The position numbers and the translations under genes were made by a program. Shown piece by piece: positions 48,836 through 56,531 of a DNA stretch of 64,000 nt (positions are counted from its first letter, which is position 1; each line of letters begins with the position of its first letter). The DNA is from Ruixingdingia sedimenti (GTDB lineage Bacteria; Pseudomonadota; Alphaproteobacteria; Rhodobacterales; Rhodobacteraceae), in contig NZ_JAVKPH010000009.1 in the NCBI RefSeq assembly GCF_031432425.1, positions 81,909 to 145,908 on the forward strand, written 5' to 3'. The notes under the pieces are model-generated. The model worked only from the letters and a program-made list of their open reading frames with translations. It was not told the origin of the DNA and ran no database searches.

Positions 48836-48889
48836 TTATCTATAAACTTAATTGCCAATACCACGCAAAGCCCTCGTAATTATAGATAG
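48836..48889. promoter_or_regulatory. Two BioR-type boxes upstream of bioY
   Basis: TTATCTATAA at 48836-48845, directly after the bioR stop codon, and TTATAGATAG at 48880-48889. They are 44 bp apart, about four helical turns, and lie upstream of the bioY ATG at 48920. The arrangement predicts repression of bioY-bioB by BioR. Confidence 0.75.
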
Positions 48890-48919
48890 AATCGATGCCT
48901 ATCTTCGGAGGACAGACCC

Positions 48920-49477
48920 ATGGCATTTCTCACCCCCACTCTGACCCGTCCCGCAGCGCTCGGACGCAGCCTCGCGCTGGCGCTCGGCGGCGCGGCGCTG
49001 ATCACGCTCGGCGCCAAGATCCAGATCCCGTTCTGGCCGGTGCCGATGACGCTGCACACCCTGGCTGTGTTCTTCCTCGCCGCCACGCTCGGGCCGAGGA
49101 TCGGCTTTGCGGCAATGGCGACCTATCTGGCGGCGGGCGCCCTGGGAATTCCGGTCTTCTCGGGCACGCCGGAACGCGGAATCGGGCTGGCTTATATGGT
49201 CGGGCCGACCGGCGGTTATCTTGCGGGCTACCTGCTGGGCGCGGGCCTGACCGGCTGGCTGGCGCAGGGGCGCGGGTTGATCGGGCGCTTCCTGGCGATG
49301 CTGGCGGGCCTCGCCGTGGTCTATGCCCTCGGCCTCGCCTGGCTGGCGATCTATGTCCCGGCGCAGGGGCTGCTGGCCGCGGGTCTCACGCCCTTCCTTC
49401 TCGGCGATCTGGTCAAGCTGGCTTTGGCCTCGGGCCTCATCGCGGCCATCGCCCGCCTCCGGACCCGCGCGGCATGA
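48920..49477 (+). CDS. bioY: Biotin transporter BioY
   Basis: 185-aa substrate-binding membrane component of the biotin ECF-type transporter, with about six helices. Family motifs: AKIQIPFWPVPMTLHTLAVF, GARIG-type LGPRIGFAAMATYLAAGALG and GPTGGYLAGYLLGAGLTG. GGAGG precedes the ATG. The stop overlaps the bioB start (ATGA at 49474-49477). BioM and BioN are not in the window, and BioY alone can work in some species. Confidence 0.94.
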   Translation: MAFLTPTLTRPAALGRSLALALGGAALITLGAKIQIPFWPVPMTLHTLAVFFLAATLGPRIGFAAMATYLAAGALGIPVFSGTPERGIGLAYMVGPTGGYLAGYLLGAGLTGWLAQGRGLIGRFLAMLAGLAVVYALGLAWLAIYVPAQGLLAAGLTPFLLGDLVKLALASGLIAAIARLRTRAA

Positions 49478-50448
49478 TCCGCAGCGACTGGACCATGGCG
49501 GAGGCCAGGGCGATCCATGCCCTGCCCTTCGCCGACCTGATGCTTCGCGCCCAGACCCTGCACCGCACGCATTTCGACTCCAACGCGATCGAAACCGCGA
49601 GCCTGCTCAGCATCAAAACCGGCGGCTGCCCCGAGGATTGCGGCTATTGCTCGCAATCGGCCCATCACGAGACCGGGGTGAAGGCCACCAAGCTCATGGG
49701 AGCCGAGGAGGTTCTGGCCGCCGCACAGCGCGCCAAGGCCTCCGGCGCGCAGAGGTTCTGCATGGGGGCCGCCAGGCGCAGCCCCAAGGACCGCGACATG
49801 GACAAGCTCTGCGACATGGTGCGGGGCGTGTCCGAGCTGGGGCTGGAAACCTGCATGACGCTGGGGATGCTGTCGCCCGAACAGGTCGCGCGGCTGAAGG
49901 CGGCGGGCCTGGATTTCTACAACCACAACATCGACACCTCGCCCGAATACTACGCCCAGATTGCCACCACCCGGACGATGGAGGACCGCCTCGACACGGT
50001 CGAGCAGGTCCGCAAGGGCGGTATCAAGGTCTGCTGCGGCGGCATCTTGGGCATGGGCGAGGCCGAAGAGGACCGCATCGCCATGCTGGTGACGCTGGCG
50101 ACGCTCCCCGCGCATCCCGACAGCGTGCCGGTGAACCTGTGGAACGAGATCGAGGGCGTGCCGGTGCAGGCGCGCGCCCAGGCCGTCGATCCCTTCGCGC
50201 TGGTGCGCATCGTGGCGCTGGCCCGCATCCTGATGCCAGCCTCGGTCGTGCGCCTGTCGGCAGGGCGCACGGGGATGAGCGACGAGCTGCAGGCGCTGTG
50301 CTTCCTTGCCGGGGCGAACTCGATCTTCGTGGGCGACCAGCTGCTGACCACCGGCAACCCGGCGGCGTGGAAGGGTCAGGACCTGCTGACCCGTCTGGGC
50401 ATGCATATCGCCCCTGCGCAGACCCGGCCCCAGGTCGCGGCGGAATAG
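49474..50448 (+). CDS. bioB: Biotin synthase
   Basis: 324-aa radical-SAM enzyme inserting sulfur into dethiobiotin. The [4Fe-4S] motif is C52-x3-C56-x2-C59 (GGCPEDCGYCSQSAHH); further conserved stretches are DFYNHNIDTSPEYY, GGILGMGEAEEDR and the NSIFVGDQLLTT segment. No bioA, bioD or bioF is nearby, so in this locus it would serve dethiobiotin imported by BioY or made elsewhere. Translation is coupled to bioY. Stop codons of bioB and the next, opposite gene are 2 bp apart. Confidence 0.95.
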   Translation: MIRSDWTMAEARAIHALPFADLMLRAQTLHRTHFDSNAIETASLLSIKTGGCPEDCGYCSQSAHHETGVKATKLMGAEEVLAAAQRAKASGAQRFCMGAARRSPKDRDMDKLCDMVRGVSELGLETCMTLGMLSPEQVARLKAAGLDFYNHNIDTSPEYYAQIATTRTMEDRLDTVEQVRKGGIKVCCGGILGMGEAEEDRIAMLVTLATLPAHPDSVPVNLWNEIEGVPVQARAQAVDPFALVRIVALARILMPASVVRLSAGRTGMSDELQALCFLAGANSIFVGDQLLTTGNPAAWKGQDLLTRLGMHIAPAQTRPQVAAE

Positions 50449-50450
50449 GC

Positions 50451-51893
50451 TCAGCCCGGAGCGCTTCGGGCGAGGATCTCCACCGCCCGGGCGATCTGCG
50501 CTTCGTCCAGCGCCGCATAGCCCAGCCGGAAGGCCTGCGGCGCCGGACCCTCCAACGCAAAGCGCGTACCCGGCAGCAGGGCCAGACCCGCCTGGCCCGC
50601 GGCTTTGGCCCAATCATCGGCGGATCTCCCCTCGCAACGCAGCCACAGCGCAAGGCCCCCGGCGGGCAGATCGAATGTCGCCCGCCCGGCAAGATGCTCC
50701 CCCAGCAACCCCGCCAGAAGATCCCGCCGGGCCCGGTAGACCCGCCGCGCCTTGCGGGCGTGGCGGCCGAGATCACCGTCGCGGATCAGCTCCGCCAGCG
50801 CCGCCTCTAGCGGCGCGTCGCCCTGCCGGTCGATGGCGGCGCGCGCCTCGGCCATGCGGGCCAACAACGGCTCGGGCGCCAGCGCATAGCCCAGACGGAT
50901 CCCCGGTGAGAGCAGCTTGGACAGCGAGCCCACGTAGATCAGCGGCAGGCCTTCGGGCGCGCGGGCGGCCAACGGCAGCACCGGACGGCCCTCGAACCGG
51001 TATTCGTGGTCATAGTCGTCCTCGATCAGCGTGAGCCCATGGCGCTGCGCCAGCTCCAGCAGTTGCAGCCGCCGCGCCGCGCCCATCGTCACCGTGGTCG
51101 GATACTGGTGATGTGGCGTGACATAGACCGCCCGGATGCGCGGGTCGCCGGCCAGCGCCTGCTCCAGCGCGTCGATCCTGAGGCCGCCGCCATCCACCGG
51201 CACGCCCCGCACCTCTGCCCCCGCTGCGCGGAACGCTTCCCAGGCCAGCGGATAGCCCGGTTCCTCGACGGCGATGACCTCGCCCGGCGACAGCGCCGCC
51301 CGTACAGCCAGGAACAGCGCCATCTGGCTGCCCCGCGCGATCAGCAGCCGCGACGGCTCCGCCACCACGCCCCGGTCCGTGGCGAGATAGCCCGCCAGTG
51401 CCTCGCGCAGTGAGGATGTGCCGCGTGCATCGCCGTAATCCGCCCCGGCGCGGAAGGCCGACGACAGCAGCGCCCGGCGAAAGGCCCGGGCCAGCGCTTT
51501 GTCGGGCACCAGCTTGGGGTCCGGCGCGCCGTCGGTAAACGCGAGCCCCGCGCGTGGCGCCACCGGGTCCATCGGCGTGGGCGCGGGTCTGCGGACCAGC
51601 ATCCCCTGCGGCAGATCCTGCGCGACGTATGTGCCCCGCGCCGGTTCCGCCTGCAACCAGCCCTGCGTCAGTAGCTCCTGATAGGCGGCATCCACTGTAT
51701 TGCGATGGACCCCCAGCTCGCGCGCCAGCGCCCGCGTGCCGGGCAGCCGCGCTCCGGGCTTCAGGCGTCCGCGGGTGATGTCACGGGTGATCGCCTCGGC
51801 AATGGCGAGGAAAAGCGGGCCGTCGTGGCCCGGCTCGATCTCGAGGGCAAGAGGCTCGCGCATGTCGAAAACCGGCCTATCTAAATCATTCAT
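50451..51893 (-). CDS. MocR-type (GntR HTH / aminotransferase) regulator, PdxR-like
   Basis: 480-aa fusion: N-terminal GntR winged helix (ITRDITRGRLKPGARLPGTR, residues about 30-100) joined by a linker to a class I aminotransferase-like domain binding PLP (PHHQYPTTVTMG, EDDYDHEYRF and the Lys of YVGSLSKLLSPGIRLGY). MocR proteins of this type, such as PdxR, activate PLP synthesis or salvage genes. It is divergent from a cluster ending in pyridoxal kinase, so that is its likely target. The ATG at 51893 overlaps an inverted repeat. Confidence 0.88.
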   Translation of the reverse strand: MNDLDRPVFDMREPLALEIEPGHDGPLFLAIAEAITRDITRGRLKPGARLPGTRALARELGVHRNTVDAAYQELLTQGWLQAEPARGTYVAQDLPQGMLVRRPAPTPMDPVAPRAGLAFTDGAPDPKLVPDKALARAFRRALLSSAFRAGADYGDARGTSSLREALAGYLATDRGVVAEPSRLLIARGSQMALFLAVRAALSPGEVIAVEEPGYPLAWEAFRAAGAEVRGVPVDGGGLRIDALEQALAGDPRIRAVYVTPHHQYPTTVTMGAARRLQLLELAQRHGLTLIEDDYDHEYRFEGRPVLPLAARAPEGLPLIYVGSLSKLLSPGIRLGYALAPEPLLARMAEARAAIDRQGDAPLEAALAELIRDGDLGRHARKARRVYRARRDLLAGLLGEHLAGRATFDLPAGGLALWLRCEGRSADDWAKAAGQAGLALLPGTRFALEGPAPQAFRLGYAALDEAQIARAVEILARSAPG

Positions 51894-51918
51894 ACTGGCA
51901 CTTTTGCATAGGCCAGTA
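51893..51918. promoter_or_regulatory. Inverted repeat at the MocR-type regulator start
   Basis: TACTGGC (51893-51899) and GCCAGTA (51912-51918) are separated by 12 bp and cover the regulator start codon. The position between the divergent regulator and the amidotransferase gene (51956) makes it a good operator candidate. Confidence 0.5.
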
Positions 51919-51955
51919 TTTTGCCACAGAGGCGAAAAACGCAAGAGGCTCCGTG

Positions 51956-52651
51956 ATGAAATCCGCCCTGATCCTGCGCCACCTGGCCTTTGAAGACCTC
52001 GGGTCCTTTGCCCCGGTTCTGAGGGACGCCGGCTATCAGCTCCAAGACATTGAGGCGGCTGTGGACCCACTGCCCGATCCGCCGGAACCGGACCTGGTCG
52101 TGGTGCTGGGTGGCCCGATCGGCGTGAATGACGGCGCCGCCTATCCTTGCATGACAGAGGAGCGGAACTGGCTGACCATGAGGCTGGCGGCGGATCGCCC
52201 GACCCTCGGCATTTGCCTCGGCGCACAGCTCATGGCCGCGGCCCTCGGAGCCCGTGTCGCGCCCATTGCCGAGAAGGAGATCGGCTTCGCGCCCCTGACC
52301 CTAACCGCGCCTGGCTGGGCCGGCCCGCTTGCCCACCTCTCGGACATCCCGGTACTGCACTGGCATGGCGAGGGCTTCGACCTGCCCGCCGGAACCGAGC
52401 GCCTAGCCGCGACCCCCGGCTGCGAAACACAGGGCTTCGCCCGGGGCCGCAATATTCTCGGCCTGCAATTCCACCCCGAGGCCGGGATGCTGCCGGATTT
52501 CGAACGCTGGCTGATCGGCCACAGCGCAGAGCTGGCGCAGGCAGGGATTGCCCCCGAGGCTCTGCGGCAGGATGCCAAGGCACATGGCCCGGCGCTGCGG
52601 ACCGCCGGTCAGGCCATGCTGAAACATTGGCTGCGGGAGCTGGACGGATGA
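51956..52651 (+). CDS. Class I glutamine amidotransferase-like protein
   Basis: 231-aa GATase1 protein with nucleophile C87 (TLGICLGAQLMAAALG) and the catalytic His-Glu in GLQFHPEAGM. It resembles the GMP-synthase-like amidotransferase group with no fused synthase domain; the ammonia acceptor is unknown. ATG at 51956 follows a GTG that could also serve. Stop overlaps the MOSC start (ATGA). Co-transcription with pyridoxal kinase suggests a link to B6 or cofactor metabolism, which is inference. Confidence 0.82.
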   Translation: MKSALILRHLAFEDLGSFAPVLRDAGYQLQDIEAAVDPLPDPPEPDLVVVLGGPIGVNDGAAYPCMTEERNWLTMRLAADRPTLGICLGAQLMAAALGARVAPIAEKEIGFAPLTLTAPGWAGPLAHLSDIPVLHWHGEGFDLPAGTERLAATPGCETQGFARGRNILGLQFHPEAGMLPDFERWLIGHSAELAQAGIAPEALRQDAKAHGPALRTAGQAMLKHWLRELDG

Positions 52652-53328
52652 GGCCCGTCACACTCCTGACAGGTCGCGCCGCTCCCCTGCCCGGAAGCGA
52701 CACGCTGAGCGGGATCGGCAAGACGGCGGTTACCCACCCGCTGAAGCTTGGCCCCGAGGGGTTCGAAGGCGACGAACAGGCCGACCGGCGCGTACATGGC
52801 GGCGTCGAGAAGGCCGTGCATCATTATCCGCTCGATCATTACAGCGACTGGCGCGCGGAACTCGGCGACCTTCAGGCGCTGACCGCTCCCGGCGGGTTCG
52901 GCGAGAATATCTCGACCGCCGGGCTCACCGAAGCGGAGGTCGCCGTCGGCGATACATTCCGGCTGGGCGGCGCGCTGATCCAGGTCTCGCAGGGGCGCCA
53001 GCCCTGCTGGAAGCTCAACCACCGCTTCGGCGTGCCCGACATGGCGCGGCGCGTGCAGCAGACCGGGCGCACGGGATGGTATTACCGGGTGCTCCAGACC
53101 GGCACCGTTACCCCCGGGGACCGGCTGGAGCTGATCGACCGCCTGGCACCGGACTGGACTTTACGACGGCTCTGGCACGCTCTCTATGTGGACCGGATGA
53201 ACCTGGTCGAACTAGAAGGCATCGCCGCGCTCGATGTCCTGGCTGAGGGCTGGCGCAAATATGCGGTCCGGCGTCTGGATAGCCGCCGGGTCGAGGACTG
53301 GAGCGCAAGACTGGACGGCACCGCATGA
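52648..53328 (+). CDS. MOSC domain protein, YiiM-like
   Basis: 226-aa MOSC protein: the molybdenum cofactor sulfurase C-terminal fold with FEGDEQADRRVHGGVEKAVH, FGENISTAGLTEAEVAVGDT and the conserved Cys region SQGRQPCWKLNHRFG. YiiM-type proteins bind molybdenum cofactor and reduce N-hydroxylated compounds. It overlaps both neighbours by 4 bp, so three genes (amidotransferase, MOSC, kinase) form one translationally coupled unit. Confidence 0.85.
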   Translation: MRPVTLLTGRAAPLPGSDTLSGIGKTAVTHPLKLGPEGFEGDEQADRRVHGGVEKAVHHYPLDHYSDWRAELGDLQALTAPGGFGENISTAGLTEAEVAVGDTFRLGGALIQVSQGRQPCWKLNHRFGVPDMARRVQQTGRTGWYYRVLQTGTVTPGDRLELIDRLAPDWTLRRLWHALYVDRMNLVELEGIAALDVLAEGWRKYAVRRLDSRRVEDWSARLDGTA

Positions 53329-54173
53329 AACGCCCCCCTTTCGTCATTTCGATCCAGAGCCAGGTGGTCTTCGGCCATGTCGGCAATTCCGCGGCGCTCT
53401 TCCCGATGCAGGCGGCGGGGCTGGAGGTGGCGGCGATCCCCACCGTGGTCTTCTCGAACACACCCGACTACCCGACCCTGCGCGGCCGTGCCCTGCCGCC
53501 CGAATTCTTCTCCGACCTGCTGCAAGGCGCGCGCGAACGCGGCCTTCCCGAACGGGCGGATTATATCCTCACCGGCTATATCGGCTCGCTCGACGTGGCC
53601 GAGATGGTGGCGGATTTCGTGGCCGAGGCGAAGGCCGCGAACCCGAGCCTGCGGTACATCTGCGACCCGGTGATGGGCGACACCGGTCCCGGCCTCTATG
53701 TCCCCGAAGCCATCGCTGGCGTAATGCGCGACCGGCTGCTGCCGATGGCCGACATCGCCACGCCGAACCCCTTCGAACTCGCCTGGCTCACCGGGCAGCA
53801 GATCCGCACTCTGGCGGATCTTCAGGCCGCGCGCGAGGCGCTGCACATCGCAGCCGAAGCACATCTAGTCGTCACCGGCTGCGTGCTCGACGACACCGGC
53901 CCCGGGCAACTCGAGACGGTGCTCTTGGGCCCCGAAGACCTCAGCCGCCACCCGACCGAGCGCCTGCCGATCGCCCTGCCCGGCACCGGCGATCTCTTCG
54001 CCGGGCTTGTGGTCGCGGGCATCGGGCGGGGCCTTGCCCTGCCCCGCGCCATCGAGACCGCCCAGACCCTAACCGCCCGCGCCCTCAGCCACGCCGAGGC
54101 GCTTGGTGCGGGCGAGGTGGTGCTAAGCGAGCCGGAATTTCGTCGCGCGCTGCTTTCGCTTGGGTCCGGCTGA
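53325..54173 (+). CDS. pdxY: Pyridoxal kinase
   Basis: 282-aa ribokinase-family enzyme phosphorylating pyridoxal to PLP in the salvage route. Key segments: ISIQSQVVFGHVGNSAALFP at the start, YICDPVMGDTGPGLYVPEAI, ATPNPFELAWLTG and the catalytic anion hole GTGDLFAGLVVAGI. Overlaps the MOSC gene by 4 bp. The divergent MocR-type regulator fits control of PLP supply. Confidence 0.92.
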   Translation: MKRPPFVISIQSQVVFGHVGNSAALFPMQAAGLEVAAIPTVVFSNTPDYPTLRGRALPPEFFSDLLQGARERGLPERADYILTGYIGSLDVAEMVADFVAEAKAANPSLRYICDPVMGDTGPGLYVPEAIAGVMRDRLLPMADIATPNPFELAWLTGQQIRTLADLQAAREALHIAAEAHLVVTGCVLDDTGPGQLETVLLGPEDLSRHPTERLPIALPGTGDLFAGLVVAGIGRGLALPRAIETAQTLTARALSHAEALGAGEVVLSEPEFRRALLSLGSG

Positions 54174-54322
54174 GGCCGGGTGACGCGGACATCGTCGCCT
54201 GATCAGTCTGCGCTTAGAGTTACCTGACCTGCCCCGTTCAGGGTGCGAACGGACTGCCAAAATCCGTATGAAACCCGGTGGAAATTTATTCAACGCAAGG
54301 AGGATGCTGCACGCTTGAATAT

Positions 54323-54490
54323 CTACGCCTCCGGCCCAGAGCGGCCGTTCGCCCACGGATCGACGTCGCGGCGGAACTTCCCAAAACCCGCCATTAGTAG
54401 TCTTCGCGTCAATTTTTCCGGGTCGATGTCGGTGATCGCGGCTATGTGGATCGGATTAACGCCGATCTTCGCTTGGAAAGCCCAAATCAT
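54323..54490 (-). CDS. Small hypothetical protein downstream of KTSC gene
   Basis: 55-aa frame (MIWAFQAKIGVNPIHIAAIT then DIDPEKLTRRLLMAGFGKFR and RDVDPWANG). It is not recognised, but the amphipathic pattern and coding-like codon use on this strand make it more than chance. The start is 14 bp after the KTSC stop and lacks a clear ribosome site. The surrounding 54174-54504 holds nothing else I recognise. Confidence 0.4.
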   Translation of the reverse strand: MIWAFQAKIGVNPIHIAAITDIDPEKLTRRLLMAGFGKFRRDVDPWANGRSGPEA

Positions 54491-54504
54491 TTCAATGCAA
54501 CGCG

Positions 54505-54714
54505 CTAGATCTTCGCCTCGGGGTAGTGCCCCTTTATTTCCGCATTGAAAAATCGACCTAGTGAGTCAGCAGACATGAGACGCTCGTACATGAAGGGAGG
54601 CACGTTGAAATATTGATAAACACCGCCATGTTTGAATTGGACCTCAAGCGTCTCTAATTCGTGATCATACCCGACTTCGGCCAAGTTGCTGGATGTTACA
54701 GGCTGTCGTTCCAT
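54505..54714 (-). CDS. KTSC domain small protein
   Basis: 69-aa protein made of one KTSC domain: SSNLAEVGYDHELETLEVQF, GGVYQYFNVPPFMYERLMSA and SLGRFFNAEIKGHYPEAKI. The domain occurs in small proteins and fused to enzymes and is of unclear role, possibly nucleic-acid binding. Its ATG overlaps the herA stop (54714), so it is the third member of the SIR2-HerA transcript. Confidence 0.8.
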   Translation of the reverse strand: MERQPVTSSNLAEVGYDHELETLEVQFKHGGVYQYFNVPPFMYERLMSADSLGRFFNAEIKGHYPEAKI

Positions 54715-56531
54715 CAATTTCCACCCTCGTTCGCGTTTTCGTTCTCGCCTACTTTTGTTTGCTTCCACTTTGGATCCTGCGCACGCCAGACTGCGACAAG
54801 ATCATCATAGTTTTCAGGTCCTCGGGGGCGCTTCCAGCTTTCTGCTACGAGCGGATCTTCGCTGTTTGGGCGCCGTTCTTTGGGTGGCAGAGTAACGCGG
54901 CAGCGCACTGGAAGCCGTGCAGCCTCACCGGTTATTATCGCTTCGCCGGTCCTTAGAACCGAGAGGCTATCGGCGATACCGCTCAGGTTATCGGGCAAAG
55001 CGGCTTGTACCTTGCTGCGGTCAGTAGAATTGGTGAGGCGCAACGCGACAAAAGTCCCACACTGGGAGAGAATGGTGTCGTCGATCTCCGAAGGACGCTG
55101 GCTGACGATCATTGCACCGATACCAAACTTGCGTCCTTCCTTCGCGATTCTCTGAACCATTTCGCGCGCAGGGTTATCGGATTCTCGTCCAAGATACCGG
55201 TGAGCTTCCTCCATAACGACGAGCTGAGGCCGCTTTCGACCGCCCTCATCGCGTTCGCGACCCCAAAAGAGTACCTCATAGATAATCGACAGAATCGCGC
55301 CAATCAAATCTAGGAGCACAGAACTGGGAATACCCGAAAGATCAAGCACGGTTATTGCTTTTTCGTGGCCGATCCAACTTTCGAGGAGGGATGGAAGGTC
55401 ATTCGTCACGTGGCCCGTCAGGTCAGGCTCCCATTTTCCGGGCTTGAGCAGGAACTCGAACTGGCGATCGAGCATACGCGATCGCATTCGGTCGAGCTGT
55501 TTTCGAATTCCGAGAACACCGATGTTGTTCTGGTAAGGCGCCGAATTCGTTGTTGTGTGCGGCTGGTAGGTTGGCAGGCGAAGCGTGGCCGCGTCGCCGG
55601 GTTGCATGATCGCCGGTTGTGTCTTGGCCTGATCGAGCCAGGTTTTGACTTCTGGTTCGATTAGCTCGAGCCACAGGTTTCGCAAGCTGTACGGAATAGG
55701 GCTGTCGACGGTCATCGAATTCAGATCGACACCAGGCAATTTGTCTGTTTGAGCAATCGCGACTTTGGCTGCGAAGATCTTGTCGAGTATTGCTGTTGTC
55801 GCGCGATCATCCAACTTCCCGCACAGAAAGTTGAGTATTTCGGCCGGCCGTAGTGCCCAGTAGGGAATGACCAGCTGCTTCTCGCCCACTCCGGGTGTGA
55901 TCCGAAAAATCTCAGCGTTGTCGGCGAGTGCGCTGGCATATTCGCCGTGGATATCGAGTAAGAGGACGCGCGCGCTCGGAAAGCCTGCTCCGTCAGGCGC
56001 CGAAATTGACCGCAACAAGCTAGAGACGGTCGTGGACTTGCCCGACCCAGTTGAGCCAAGCACTGCGCTATGGCGCGTGACTAGCTTGTCGAGGTCCAGG
56101 CGGACCGGGATGCTCTCTGCGTTAGCAAGTCGACCGACAATCACTTGTCCAGAAAATTCTGCACCGTAGATCTTGGCCAGATCCTCCTCTGTGACCAGAT
56201 GCACTTCATCGTTGACGTTGGGATACTGGCTGATGCCTCGCTCAAACGAGGCCTCGACAATCTCGCCAATAAGCTGAACGGTCAGCCATCGTTCGCCACG
56301 GTCTAGCGCATCGACTAGCGTCACTGGTGTCGCACTTGCCCCGACCTCTGATATGATAGCATAAAGATCATGATACCCCTGTGGTATCCGCACAAAGCTG
56401 CCGACCTGACCTACCCGGTAGCTTCGTCCTCCGATGATCGCAATGCCCGAAGCAACGCCTTCGAACTGACGTACACTTACGGTCGAACCTGCGACAGAGC
56501 CTACATGGCCGAGAAGTGTAGGGGCGTTCAT
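54714..56531 (-). CDS. herA: HerA-type hexameric DNA translocase ATPase
   Basis: 605-aa HerA/FtsK-like ATPase. An N-terminal HAS-barrel (about 1-130, HVGSVAGSTVSVRQFEGVAS) precedes the ATPase core with Walker A G159-T167 (GSTGSGKST), RVLLLDIHGEYASAL and Walker B in QLVVMEEAHRYLGRE (about 436-450), plus SQRPSEIDDTILSQC. With the SIR2 gene whose stop overlaps its start (56528-56531) it forms the two-gene SIR2-HerA anti-phage arrangement known from other bacteria, in which the two proteins assemble and deplete NAD. Confidence 0.9.
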   Translation of the reverse strand: MNAPTLLGHVGSVAGSTVSVRQFEGVASGIAIIGGRSYRVGQVGSFVRIPQGYHDLYAIISEVGASATPVTLVDALDRGERWLTVQLIGEIVEASFERGISQYPNVNDEVHLVTEEDLAKIYGAEFSGQVIVGRLANAESIPVRLDLDKLVTRHSAVLGSTGSGKSTTVSSLLRSISAPDGAGFPSARVLLLDIHGEYASALADNAEIFRITPGVGEKQLVIPYWALRPAEILNFLCGKLDDRATTAILDKIFAAKVAIAQTDKLPGVDLNSMTVDSPIPYSLRNLWLELIEPEVKTWLDQAKTQPAIMQPGDAATLRLPTYQPHTTTNSAPYQNNIGVLGIRKQLDRMRSRMLDRQFEFLLKPGKWEPDLTGHVTNDLPSLLESWIGHEKAITVLDLSGIPSSVLLDLIGAILSIIYEVLFWGRERDEGGRKRPQLVVMEEAHRYLGRESDNPAREMVQRIAKEGRKFGIGAMIVSQRPSEIDDTILSQCGTFVALRLTNSTDRSKVQAALPDNLSGIADSLSVLRTGEAIITGEAARLPVRCRVTLPPKERRPNSEDPLVAESWKRPRGPENYDDLVAVWRAQDPKWKQTKVGENENANEGGN

